Assembly: GCA_043766165.1 (NCBI GenBank)
Contig: JAYUIJ010000078.1
Span: 1 to 8,201, forward strand
Source of the DNA: CAIJZX01 sp043766165
GTDB taxonomy: Bacteria; Patescibacteriota; Patescibacteriia; SBBC01; CAIJZX01
Direction: 5' to 3'
Length of the DNA stretch: 8,201 nt
The notes beneath the pieces were generated by a model that searched no databases, was not told the DNA's origin, and saw only the letters and a list, made by a program, of their open reading frames with translations. Made by a program: the position numbers and the translations under genes. Below are positions 1 through 6,911 of the stretch, piece after piece. Numbering within the stretch: the stretch's first letter is position 1; every line of letters begins with the position of its first letter.

Positions 1-74
1 ATCGACGACTGATGACGTTGTATGCTGTGCAACAACGGTTCGGTAACCCGAAACCTCTGGGGAATCCTCGGTAA
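1..74 (+). CDS. Possible C-terminal end of a plus-strand protein (partial, unrecognised)
   Basis: Reading from base 3, the plus strand is open for 23 codons and ends in TAA at 72-74, with the product ending in QQRFGNPKPLGNPR. The composition looks protein-like, and such a gene would converge on rbfA with the palindromic repeat at 171-275 between them. Only 23 codons are visible and no family is recognisable. A competing minus-strand frame is open from an ATG at 137 to the edge, but it looks less natural (very basic, no ribosome site). The rest of 75-170 shows no gene or clear terminator. Confidence 0.25.
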   Translation, partial: RRLMTLYAVQQRFGNPKPLGNPR

Positions 75-170
75 CAGTTTATTATGAGCTAGAGCGGGCT
101 TCCTCTCAGAACCCCGTCGCTTTACGCTGTAATCCATACTTTGTCGCTAAAGAAAAACACTATCCGAGGT

Positions 171-275
171 GGAGATCCTTCGCCCGCGTAATTATTTCAC
201 CAATCCGTCATCCTGAGTCCACCGCAGTGGACGAAGGATCTCCTGAACCGTAAAGCCGCGGGCTCAGGATGACGG
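171..275. repeat. Nested palindromic repeat element overlapping the 3' end of rbfA
   Basis: Two interleaved copies of one module are visible. The module is CCGTCATCCTGAG, a variable stem, then CGAAGGATCTCC. The inner copy (205-243, plus strand) has the variable stem TCCAC-CGCA-GTGGA. The outer copy (minus strand, 275 to 171) has the stem CCCGCG (262-257) and CGCGGG (188-183), and its loop contains the entire inner copy. As a result 205-217 is an exact inverted repeat of 263-275, and 171-182 of 232-243. There is no T-run, so it is not a textbook terminator, although the hairpins could halt converging transcription or protect the 3' end. The outer copy reaches into rbfA and encodes its last residues and stop. 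From memory, repeats of the form TCATCCTGAG-N-CGAAGGATCT are dispersed in many environmental bacterial genomes. That is recollection, not a search. Confidence 0.8.
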
Positions 276-746
276 GGTTACCGGCGTTCCGTCAACAGCC
301 GGCTTCTTCGCTTCCCGCTGTAATCGTTCTTCTTCAACCTTGGCCGCGTCAAGCGCTAAACCAAGACCATCGTCTTGGGCAACTAAGTCGAGTACTTTCG
401 TAATGGTCGCGGCTTTTTCACCCGATTCATCAATCAAGAATGTCAGTTTCGGGACGAACTTCATGACCAACTTCTTATTGAGAATACTTTGAACGTCGCC
501 AATCCGTGATTTCAATAGTTCCAATGCATCTTCCTTATGCAAATCTGGCAAAACAGAAAACCAGATCTTAGCGCTTTCCGCGTCGTCGGCCACATCAACG
601 TTCGTGACCGTTACAAACATGCCGCTCGGGAATTCAATTTCACGGCTGATGATGGCCGCGACTTCTTGTTGGACAAGCGAATTCAATTGTTCAACCCGCC
701 GATTTTTTCCGGAATCTGATAACTGTATAGTATCTGAAATTGACAT
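264..746 (-). CDS. rbfA: Ribosome-binding factor A (30S maturation)
   Basis: RbfA binds free 30S subunits and helps mature the 5' end of 16S rRNA; it acts in the cytoplasm. The KH-like core runs from about residue 15 (KNRRVEQLNSLVQQEVAAII) to about 122. It includes the characteristic VTVTNVDVADDAESAKIWFSV strand region and the SILNKKL..KFVPKLTFLIDES segment near 87-108. The 160-residue length is somewhat above the usual 110-135, owing to a 14-residue N-terminal extension and a 35-residue charged tail. The tail ends PVTPSS, and its last codons and TGA come from the palindromic repeat at 171-275, so the C-terminus has probably been altered by repeat insertion. The gene lies downstream of infB, the usual order. 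The ATG has no clear Shine-Dalgarno; a TATACT at 770-775 could be a -10 but has no good -35. The N-terminal extension is duplicated in the mini-ORF just upstream. Confidence 0.93.
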   Translation of the reverse strand: MSISDTIQLSDSGKNRRVEQLNSLVQQEVAAIISREIEFPSGMFVTVTNVDVADDAESAKIWFSVLPDLHKEDALELLKSRIGDVQSILNKKLVMKFVPKLTFLIDESGEKAATITKVLDLVAQDDGLGLALDAAKVEEERLQREAKKPAVDGTPVTPSS

Positions 747-763
747 AGCTCTAGGCTTGGAGA

Positions 764-844
764 TTAAAAAGTATATACGTCGTCGGGCAAGCTACAGCGG
801 CTTTTCCCGGACTCTGAGATTTGAACGCTATCTGCAATCGACAT
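764..844 (-). CDS. 26-aa mini-ORF duplicating the RbfA N-terminus
   Basis: This short frame starts with ATG 4 nt after the infB stop and ends in TAA 17 nt before rbfA. Its first 16 residues, MSIADSVQISESGKSR, align without gaps to RbfA MSISDTIQLSDSGKNR: 10 of 16 are identical, and the six differences are all conservative (A/S, S/T, V/I, I/L, E/D, S/N). At DNA level I count 34 of 48 bases matching, with several synonymous changes (TCG/TCA, CAA/CAG, GGG/GGA, CGC/CGG). That pattern points to an old duplication kept at protein level rather than a recent copy. The remaining residues (CSLPDDVYTF) do not resemble RbfA. It could be a translational-coupling leader between infB and rbfA, a remnant of an older rbfA start, or a functional peptide. 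The similarity is seen directly; the function is unknown. Confidence 0.5.
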   Translation of the reverse strand: MSIADSVQISESGKSRCSLPDDVYTF

Positions 845-848
845 AGAG

Positions 849-2660
849 TTAGACAATCACCGGGTCAGTAATTTTTCGCGGCTTGGAAACGGTCACGTTG
901 GCCATCAAGGTATCGCCAACGACAATAACCGATTGTCCTTCAACTTTCATCCCGCATTCATTTCCCATGCTGACGGTTTTCACATTCGCTTTGTTCTGTT
1001 GCAACTGTGAAATAGTACCAGTCGTAATCAATTTTCCGCCACGCATGACGTCAACGTTACAGCCTAAAGCAATTTCGCCATCCAAAACTTTTCCACCAAC
1101 AACCTGGAACGTATTTTCGTTCCGGAAGATGGCCAGGACATTAAGTTGACCGATGTCATTCCGTTCGATCAACGGCGGTAACATTACTTCCAGTCGGGCG
1201 GTAATGTCATTGATCAAATCATAAATGACTTTGTAGGTCTTAATTTCAATCGGAATATTTTTACTGCGGGCCAGCTGCTCTGCTTTCGGTGAGACGGGAA
1301 CAGAGAAGCCAAAGATAACCGCTTTAGCGCCTTCGGCCCGGAGGACATCTCCTTCGGAAATAATGCCTAAGCCTCGTTGCACAATTTCGACAGCCACTTC
1401 TGGGTGATCAATTTTCTTCAGCGATTCAGTAATAGCTTCTGATGAACCGAGTGTGTCGGTCTTCAAAAGAATAAATAATTTCTTGACTACTTTTTTTTCT
1501 TCACCTTCTTTTTCTGGAGATACAAGTGCGGTCTTGCGAACAACAGTTTTGAGATGGTGACCAAGTTGATGTGACTTGGTTTTTTTCTTCAGCTCTTTAG
1601 CGTCGGCTGAAGAAACACGGACGATGTCGCCAACTTGCGGCGCAGCTTTGAGTCCAAGAATTTGAACCGGCATTGATGGTCCAGCTTTTAGGATTGATTC
1701 ACCGCGATCATTTTTGAGTGATCGAACTTTTCCCCACACTTGTCCGACAGCAATGTCATCGCCAACTTTTAAAGTCCCAGTTTGGACAAGCGCCGAAGCG
1801 ACAGGCCCTTGTTTTGGATCAACATGGGATTCGATAATCGTACCAATTGCCGCACGGTTAGGATTAACCTTTAGTTTTTCCGCTTCAACATCGGCTAGTA
1901 ACAAAATTGCCTCAAGCATTTCGTCGAGTCCGGTCTTATTCTTAGCCGATACTTCAGCGACCGGCACTTGTCCGCCCCAACCTTCGAGCAAGACGCTTTT
2001 TTCAGCTAGTTCCTTCTTAACCTTTTCAACGTTCGCTTCTGGTTTATCAACTTTGGTGATAGCAACGAGGAATGGTAGCTTTGCTTCAGTAATAATCCGG
2101 AGCGCTTCTTCCGTTTGCGGTTTGACACCGTCGTCAGCCGCAACAACTAAAATAGCGACGTCAGCTACTTTCGCGCCGCGAGTTCGCATCTGAGTAAATG
2201 CTTCGTGGCCCGGAGTGTCAATAAAGGTAATGAGACGGTCTCGCTTGGTAATTTGGTAGGCGCCGATTTTTTGGGTGATGCCGCCAGCCTCACCTGTAGT
2301 AACTGTCGTTGAGCGAATAGCATCAAGTAATGAGGTCTTTCCGTGGTCGACGTGGCCAGCGACAACGACGACTGGCGGTCGTGCCACTAAGGCTACGCCG
2401 TCTTCTTCTTTCAAATATTCTTCAATTGTTGTGACTGAGCCGATTGTTGGTTCAGTACCGTCAGTAGTATCAAGTTCAATCGCTTTACCTAAATCGTCAG
2501 CAATGACCGCGGCCGTATCAAAATCAATTTCCTGGTTAATGGCCGCCATGATCCCGTTCTTAATCAATTCAGCCGAAACAGCCGTGACGGGTAAGCCAAG
2601 CTTGGCCGCAAAGTCGCGGACAATGATGGTTGATGGAATTTTAATCGGAGAATCTGCCAT
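849..2660 (-). CDS. infB: Translation initiation factor IF-2
   Basis: IF-2 is the GTPase that recruits initiator fMet-tRNA to the 30S subunit and promotes 50S joining. An IF2_N-like helical domain spans about residues 8-60 (IIVRDFAAKLGLPVTAVSAELIK). The G domain follows: G1 GHVDHGKT at 102-109, switch I GGIT at 126-129, G3 DTPGH at 148-152, G4 TKVD at 202-205 and G5 SAK at 238-240. Domain II, domain III and the C-terminal tRNA-binding barrel (about 500-603) follow. At 603 residues it is short compared with about 890 in E. coli and about 716 in B. subtilis, because the long linker is missing. G4 reads TKVD where IF-2 normally has NKxD; TKxD occurs in other GTPases and probably still selects guanine. 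The ATG at 2660 is only about 6 nt after the predicted transcription start of a consensus promoter (2673-2701), so the mRNA is nearly leaderless. The mini-ORF and rbfA follow downstream. Confidence 0.98.
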   Translation of the reverse strand: MADSPIKIPSTIIVRDFAAKLGLPVTAVSAELIKNGIMAAINQEIDFDTAAVIADDLGKAIELDTTDGTEPTIGSVTTIEEYLKEEDGVALVARPPVVVVAGHVDHGKTSLLDAIRSTTVTTGEAGGITQKIGAYQITKRDRLITFIDTPGHEAFTQMRTRGAKVADVAILVVAADDGVKPQTEEALRIITEAKLPFLVAITKVDKPEANVEKVKKELAEKSVLLEGWGGQVPVAEVSAKNKTGLDEMLEAILLLADVEAEKLKVNPNRAAIGTIIESHVDPKQGPVASALVQTGTLKVGDDIAVGQVWGKVRSLKNDRGESILKAGPSMPVQILGLKAAPQVGDIVRVSSADAKELKKKTKSHQLGHHLKTVVRKTALVSPEKEGEEKKVVKKLFILLKTDTLGSSEAITESLKKIDHPEVAVEIVQRGLGIISEGDVLRAEGAKAVIFGFSVPVSPKAEQLARSKNIPIEIKTYKVIYDLINDITARLEVMLPPLIERNDIGQLNVLAIFRNENTFQVVGGKVLDGEIALGCNVDVMRGGKLITTGTISQLQQNKANVKTVSMGNECGMKVEGQSVIVVGDTLMANVTVSKPRKITDPVIV

Positions 2661-2672
2661 ATAAGCTCAGCG

Positions 2673-2701
2673 AGTATACGAAAAAAGGCTGATAATGTCA
2701 A
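2673..2701 (-). promoter_or_regulatory. Consensus promoter of infB
   Basis: On the minus strand, TTGACA (2701-2696) is separated by 17 nt from TATACT (2678-2673). The predicted start near 2666 leaves about 6 nt before the infB ATG, with no room for a Shine-Dalgarno. The -35 begins 20 nt after the stop codon of the upstream surface-protein gene, and no terminator is visible between them, so read-through may also feed infB. Confidence 0.8.
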
Positions 2702-2721
2702 CCTTCTTCGTTTAGTATTTA

Positions 2722-5310
2722 CTACTGCCCTACAATTTTTGTATCAGCTGCAGAATAACAGGGTCCAGCTTGAGCGCAGACGCGTGGGACAACATGATAG
2801 CTATGGCCCTTGAGTATACCGCCGGATAGGGTATGTGTTGTGCTAAAGCTCTGGTCTGATAAAAATCCACCGTAGTTCGTAGTCTCACCGTAGTTGACTA
2901 CCAAGTCGCTAGGAACATCCGTTGTGATCGTAACAACCAACGTGCCATTCATTGAGCTGATACTTGAACTAATAACTTTAGGACTTCCATCAGCCACTGT
3001 TGGAGCTACTCCCCACTCCAGTAATTGCTGAGCGGTTGCGGCTCCAGCACCTAACGGGTTGTACTGACCTTCAACTTCCGTTTTATCATCATGTCCATCA
3101 CCATCAGTATCTTTGTTGTCGACCTTGGTTCGGTATATGGTGACCTCTTGGTAGTCGGTGAGCCCATCACCGTCAGTATCTTTTTTGAGATCAGTTGGTA
3201 TGTTTGTGTCTGACGGGGGTGCGGGCTGAACAGTAATTGGCGCGGTCGACGTGTTTACGTTGAGATTGAATTTCTTAGGGGTATCCTTCAACTGTTGTTC
3301 GTACGTCGATGTCTTTTCGGTTGAATCATCAGTGCTGGTCGCCGTATTTTTTCCTTCGACATACGATTCTTTTTCATACGTACTAATGTCCCCGGCAAAT
3401 TTTAGCTGATATTCAAGTGTGTAATCCGTCGCTGTTTTTGTATAGACGTATGGTTTGCCGGTATAGACATCGGTGAAGCTAACACCATTTTGGAACTGTT
3501 TCTCGGTGTAGCATTGGTAACTACCCCCGACATCTCCTAGGCCAACTTGGGTACCGATTGATTCAATGCTGAAGCTGGTGGCACCGCCTGAGGTCGCGAC
3601 ATTCGTATTCGTTGTTGTCGGACAAGCTAAAGGAGTGCTTGATTGGTTCGTGGTGCCCAAGTCATTAGTAGAATACTTTTCCGTAGTTGTTTCAAGCGTC
3701 GCACCAACGACATAGTGCTTGGCGCTACAGTTCGTGTAGCTATACTGCCCCTTCGTTGATGGGTCGACTGGTAGGGTTGCAAGGTACGTCGGTTGTAGCG
3801 CCGCTAGGTCTGTCGGGTAGGTAGAGTCGTGGTCATCGTAATAGAGAGCTAAGCCAGTACGTAGTTGGGCAAGATCGGATTTTCTAGTAGCGTCACGAGC
3901 AATAGCGCTGGAATCACTCGATTGGGGTGTCTTTGTTTCGTTCGCTTTTTGTATACAAGCAGTATAAAGACTTTTTACCGATGAATTCAGTTGATCAAGT
4001 GAGTCTGGATAGGCATTGTTTTTTGTTTTGTAGAGTGATAGTGCTGATTTTACTTTTTCTACACGAGCTATTTGCTTACTATATTGTTGCGATTCTTTCG
4101 AGACGCCGGTTACTAATCGCGTCGCTTCGTCAAAATCAATCGTCGGGCTCGGCGTATCAACCGAAACTTTTTCGTTAACTTTTTCGAGAGTCATGGTTAA
4201 GGCCAAGTACAACTGTTTATTTTTCAGTCGTTCAATCGAAGCATCCGGCGCGACGGTTAAACCCCAGCGAGCCTGTCGTAAAAATCCTTTGGTCTTATCA
4301 ATCCAAATTTCAATTTTCGAATTGTCCGCAACTCGTTGCAGGATGCTTTGGACCTCTGGTTTTTTTAATTGGGTAATCACCACGTCAAGATCAGCCACGT
4401 TCGTGTTACTAGCCTTACGTTCGTCGCGGATAGCGGTGTAGAAGGTTGATAATTTATCGGGATGCATCTTCAACTCGTAGTGTTCCGTGCGAACACCGGC
4501 TATTGTTTCGGCGCTCAGGCGTTTGTTAACGGTAAACAATTTGGTATCAAGTGCTCGCTTGGTCGCCGTCTTCAAGGTATCAATATTTTTTTGTAAATCT
4601 TTATTCTCGATAGTAGAAGTAGAAATGTCGGCGATACTATCATCCGGAGTAACCTTGACCCATTTTTGTTTTATGCCGGATAGATCAAAAAAGGGTAAGC
4701 TGGGAAACTTACGAACCTCAGCGTACAAATTTTCCTGTACTTTACGTAATTCAACATCAAGCGCGACGGTAAGATCACTACCCGAGTAGGTTCCATCAAT
4801 CGTTAACTTGCCGTTTGCCTCTTTAGCTGATTTCCCGCTTTCGTAGTAGACACTAACACCGCCATCAATTTTCACATCAGCGGGAATTTCTTTAAAAAGT
4901 GTACTTGGATTCAATCCTCCGAAAAGACTGCCGGCCGGCATTAAGGTTAAACTGTTAATGTTTTTATTCGTCGTGTCGAATAGCGGTTGTACGGAATTAT
5001 CACGAGCTTGACTTTCCAGGTGTGTTCGAACGCCATATTGAGCACTTGAAATACTACTAATCGAATCAACCATTTTCGTAAATAACGTATCTGTTTTTGG
5101 TGTCAGGAAAGGGATACTAATAAAACCACGACTATAAGCAAAATAACCTCCACCGAATATTCCAATTGCTACAACCCCGCCGACTACCCACCATAGGAGA
5201 GCTCGGGATTTTCTAGATGATGATGACGCAGGCGTTGTCGTTGATGGTCCGGTAATCGACGGTGTGCTCAATGACGGAGGCGTAGTGAGTTGTTGATCAG
5301 GATTATTCAT
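2722..5310 (-). CDS. Large single-pass surface protein with pilin-like segments and calcium-binding repeats
   Basis: This is probably a cell-surface protein anchored by one membrane helix and facing outward. Residue numbers count from the ATG at 5310 (862 aa), chosen over a TTG two codons upstream. A Pro/Ser/Thr-rich cytosolic tail (1-35) precedes a helix at about 37-59. Residues 70-400 form an unassigned region reminiscent of LolA/LppX-type lipoproteins. Two segments resemble the globular part of type IV pilins and GspG: about 416-450 (KSALSLYKTKNNAYPDSLDQL) and about 470-546 (ATRKSDLAQLRTGLALYYDD, then TYPTDLAALQPTYLATLPVDP). A weaker third segment lies near 595-640. No prepilin peptidase motif or N-terminal pilin helix is present. 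Two TSP3/EF-like loops, DTDGDGLTDYQE (711-722) and DTDGDGHDDKTE (734-745), should bind Ca2+. The last 85 residues look like a beta-sandwich (Fn3-like). No partner gene is adjacent. Domain assignments are by eye; the function is unknown. Confidence 0.85.
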   Translation of the reverse strand: MNNPDQQLTTPPSLSTPSITGPSTTTPASSSSRKSRALLWWVVGGVVAIGIFGGGYFAYSRGFISIPFLTPKTDTLFTKMVDSISSISSAQYGVRTHLESQARDNSVQPLFDTTNKNINSLTLMPAGSLFGGLNPSTLFKEIPADVKIDGGVSVYYESGKSAKEANGKLTIDGTYSGSDLTVALDVELRKVQENLYAEVRKFPSLPFFDLSGIKQKWVKVTPDDSIADISTSTIENKDLQKNIDTLKTATKRALDTKLFTVNKRLSAETIAGVRTEHYELKMHPDKLSTFYTAIRDERKASNTNVADLDVVITQLKKPEVQSILQRVADNSKIEIWIDKTKGFLRQARWGLTVAPDASIERLKNKQLYLALTMTLEKVNEKVSVDTPSPTIDFDEATRLVTGVSKESQQYSKQIARVEKVKSALSLYKTKNNAYPDSLDQLNSSVKSLYTACIQKANETKTPQSSDSSAIARDATRKSDLAQLRTGLALYYDDHDSTYPTDLAALQPTYLATLPVDPSTKGQYSYTNCSAKHYVVGATLETTTEKYSTNDLGTTNQSSTPLACPTTTNTNVATSGGATSFSIESIGTQVGLGDVGGSYQCYTEKQFQNGVSFTDVYTGKPYVYTKTATDYTLEYQLKFAGDISTYEKESYVEGKNTATSTDDSTEKTSTYEQQLKDTPKKFNLNVNTSTAPITVQPAPPSDTNIPTDLKKDTDGDGLTDYQEVTIYRTKVDNKDTDGDGHDDKTEVEGQYNPLGAGAATAQQLLEWGVAPTVADGSPKVISSSISSMNGTLVVTITTDVPSDLVVNYGETTNYGGFLSDQSFSTTHTLSGGILKGHSYHVVPRVCAQAGPCYSAADTKIVGQ

Positions 5311-5314
5311 ATAC

Positions 5315-5334
5315 AAAAAAGGCCTAGCGCGCCT
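5315..5334 (-). terminator. Weak hairpin plus T-run in the leader of the surface-protein gene
   Basis: On the minus strand AGGC (5334-5331) and GCCT (5323-5320) can pair around a 7-nt loop, followed directly by a T-run ending at 5315. The stem is only 4 bp, so it is weak. It lies 5 nt before the surface-protein ATG and downstream of a possible extended -10 promoter at 5383-5391. It could end transcripts from the bactofilin operon or act as an attenuator. Confidence 0.35.
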
Positions 5335-5382
5335 CGATAGTGAAGTAGTAAAGAGAATTCATGTTGGTTTCAGATTATCTTC

Positions 5383-5391
5383 AGTATACCA
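5383..5391 (-). promoter_or_regulatory. Possible extended -10 promoter for the surface-protein gene
   Basis: On the minus strand, TGGTATACT fits the extended -10 form TGN-TATACT, with no good -35 17-18 nt upstream (the region is G-rich). The predicted start near 5376 would give a leader of about 66 nt. That leader holds a 12-codon ORF (5362 to 5324) and the hairpin at 5315-5334. It is the only long leader among the promoters seen here. Confidence 0.45.
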
Positions 5392-5419
5392 CGAGTCGTC
5401 GGTCTCGCCCCCTAACCAG

Positions 5420-6157
5420 CTACTTCAGGTTTTTTCCGATAATAACATCAAGCTTACCCTTGACCACTTCAAGCGTGGCCGGAGTTTTTACCGACAGTTG
5501 TCCATCAAGCGTAATCATGGCAGATCCATTTAACGATGTAATTTTTGCTTGCTGTAGTGAAAACGTACTTGGGGCACTATTGTGTTTTCGTCCTAACCAA
5601 CTACGTTGTTCTTGTCCACCCTGAACAACCAACTCTACTTGGCCATCATCTGGGCGGCCATGCGTGTGCGGGCTAGCAAAGTTATGAATCGTAAACGAAC
5701 CGGCTGGATCAAGCGACGAAACAGTATAGTCGCCACAGTCAAAAATCACATTGGCTGGCGCAGATAATGAAAAAAGAAAATACATCGTGTTGACCCGTCC
5801 CATATCAAGATGACGAACCACGCGCCGTGAAATGACATCACACGCCGCTAAGCCTTCTGGGATGCCGAGTACCTGTGCAATAGATTGATTGGGACCTAAC
5901 GGAATGAAACCAAGTGTTATTTTTTCTTCAACCAATTGTGGTAGAACTTTATTTACTGTTTCGTCATTGCCAACCACGACGATTGTGGTAGCACCGCGTT
6001 TGATCGCTGCTCGAACCGCTTCTTGAATATTTTTGAGAATGGTCATTTTCTCCGTCCGTCCCTGAATACCAAGCGTCACCAGTCGGTTCTCGATCTGGGT
6101 AATATCGTGGGCGTACTTCCGATCTTGCAGGAAGCTATCGAAGATGTAGGCGTACAT
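5420..6157 (-). CDS. Diacylglycerol/lipid kinase-like protein with degenerate catalytic motif
   Basis: The product resembles the N-terminal nucleotide-binding half and C-terminal beta-sandwich of DAGK/YegS/sphingosine-kinase-type enzymes, which phosphorylate lipids with ATP. Residues are counted from the ATG at 6157 (245 aa). TTIVVVGNDETVNKVLPQL (57-75) sits where active enzymes have GGDGTxN, and LGFIPLGPNQSIAQVLGIP (82-100) replaces LGIIPLGTGNDFARALGIP. The first Gly, the second Gly of the motif and the GND substrate loop are therefore changed. The opening MYAYIFDSFLQDRKY is not typical of YegS but fits a family I associate with CPR genomes. It may be an inactive or re-purposed member. A TTG at 6172, 2 nt after the bactofilin stop, is an alternative start giving 250 aa. 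It is very probably co-transcribed with the bactofilin gene from the promoter at 6586-6614. Confidence 0.8.
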   Translation of the reverse strand: MYAYIFDSFLQDRKYAHDITQIENRLVTLGIQGRTEKMTILKNIQEAVRAAIKRGATTIVVVGNDETVNKVLPQLVEEKITLGFIPLGPNQSIAQVLGIPEGLAACDVISRRVVRHLDMGRVNTMYFLFSLSAPANVIFDCGDYTVSSLDPAGSFTIHNFASPHTHGRPDDGQVELVVQGGQEQRSWLGRKHNSAPSTFSLQQAKITSLNGSAMITLDGQLSVKTPATLEVVKGKLDVIIGKNLK

Positions 6158-6174
6158 ACGCCGATCAAACAAAA

Positions 6175-6558
6175 TTACTTATTCGATTTCGACTCAGCCG
6201 GTTCGTTACCAGCCATACTCACCTTGCCATGTAATACCGCGCCGTGAGCAACAGCAATAGTTTGGGTTTCGACATTGCCAAATATTTTTCCGGTCGATAA
6301 TATTTCTACTCGTCCCGTGCATGTTACATGACCACGAATTTCACCGGCGACGGTAATATTTGCCGCTTCAACATCCGCCTTAACGACAGCCTGTTCGCCG
6401 ACGCGTAAATTTTTACTGGTCTTAATAGTACCGGCCACCTGTCCTTCGACAATCACATCGCCAGAGCCAACAAAATTTCCTTCAACTTTAACGGTCGAAC
6501 CGATCACGGTCTCGACATCTTTGCTGCCCGTGTCCCCTTCTCGTTGAAAGATAGCCAT
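6175..6558 (-). CDS. Bactofilin (polymer-forming cytoskeletal protein)
   Basis: Bactofilins self-assemble without nucleotide into filaments that organise envelope growth, cell shape or polar structures, often at the membrane. The core (about 16-116) is a right-handed beta-helix built from short repeats, seen here as VEGNFVGSGDVIVEGQVAGTI, LRVGEQAVVKADVEAANITV, AGEIRGHVTCTGRVEI and GKIFGNVETQTIAVAHGAVLHGKVSM. The length of 127 aa is typical, with short charged tails on both sides, the C-terminal one ending in ESKSNK. It starts at ATG 6558, about 21 nt after the predicted transcription start; no Shine-Dalgarno is visible. It is the first gene of a two-gene operon: its stop almost touches the possible TTG start of the lipid-kinase-like gene. 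The pairing hints at an envelope role, which is inference. Confidence 0.92.
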   Translation of the reverse strand: MAIFQREGDTGSKDVETVIGSTVKVEGNFVGSGDVIVEGQVAGTIKTSKNLRVGEQAVVKADVEAANITVAGEIRGHVTCTGRVEILSTGKIFGNVETQTIAVAHGAVLHGKVSMAGNEPAESKSNK

Positions 6559-6585
6559 AGAAAAAATGTTGTTAATCTTGCCCCA

Positions 6586-6614
6586 AGTATAGGTGGCTAG
6601 GTCGGCTATGTCAA
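6586..6614 (-). promoter_or_regulatory. Consensus promoter of the bactofilin operon
   Basis: On the minus strand TTGACA (6614-6609), a 17-nt spacer and TATACT (6591-6586) are all exact or near-consensus. The architecture matches the infB promoter hexamers exactly. The predicted start is near 6579. Confidence 0.8.
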
Positions 6615-6617
6615 TCG

Positions 6618-6639
6618 AAAAAAATCCATTAGAAATGGA
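6618..6639 (-). terminator. Intrinsic terminator of the small membrane-gene transcript
   Basis: On the minus strand TCCATT (6639-6634) pairs with AATGGA (6630-6625) across a 3-nt loop, followed directly by seven Ts (6624-6618). The stem is AT-rich, but the placement supports it: 21 nt after the stop of the ORF at 6661-6903 and just before the bactofilin -35. Confidence 0.6.
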
Positions 6640-6660
6640 GTGTCGTTGATGAACGTGTAC

Positions 6661-6903
6661 CTATGAGAAATGTAATCCAGCGACCGTAACTTGTCCGACA
6701 ATAATCAATAACAAACCCATTGCTGTGACTACAGCAAATTGTGAACGTCGAACCATCGAGCTATATGATTCAACAAACGCTAGATGAACATTGCGTCGAG
6801 CAATAATTGGAAACAGCTCTGTTGAATGAATCATAAAATGCAACGGCCATTCAATGTAGTACATACTTACTAAAAATTGGAACACCGCAAACTCGCCGAT
6901 CAA
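6661..6903 (-). CDS. Small membrane protein, probably the 3' part of a frameshifted gene
   Basis: This frame encodes about 80 residues with two hydrophobic stretches: about 1-20 (IGEFAVFQFLVSMYYIEWP) and a clear membrane helix at about 56-77 (FAVVTAMGLLLIIVGQVTVAG), with a basic RR between them near 52-53. I recognise no family. The start shown is a TTG with no ribosome site; the first ATG in frame (at 6864) would give 67 residues. The frame is open further upstream to a TAG near 6932. The context supports a real transcript: a strong promoter at 7048-7076 and a terminator at 6618-6639 bracket this ORF and the 33-codon ORF before it. Adding one base in the GGG run at 6928-6930 would join the two into a single frame of 117 residues, which reads naturally across the joint (KDSPFLDQLGHFLIGEF). 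Confidence 0.45.
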   Translation of the reverse strand: MIGEFAVFQFLVSMYYIEWPLHFMIHSTELFPIIARRNVHLAFVESYSSMVRRSQFAVVTAMGLLLIIVGQVTVAGLHFS

Positions 6904-6911
6904 AAAATGAC

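Noticed and set aside
1..137. Minus-strand ORF open from ATG 137 to the window edge
   Set aside because: Very basic, no ribosome site or promoter, no recognisable family, and it conflicts with the more natural plus-strand frame ending at 74.
604..846. Plus-strand 80-codon ORF over the rbfA/infB junction
   Set aside because: Overlaps rbfA antisense and the mini-ORF region; no start signals and no recognisable domain.
1714..2193. Plus-strand 159-codon ORF inside infB
   Set aside because: Antisense shadow of the strongly conserved IF-2 G domain and domain II; Ser/Thr-rich composition typical of such shadows.
4487..4789. Plus-strand 100-codon ORF inside the surface-protein gene
   Set aside because: Antisense shadow with no promoter and no family features; the opposite strand has a long coherent reading frame.
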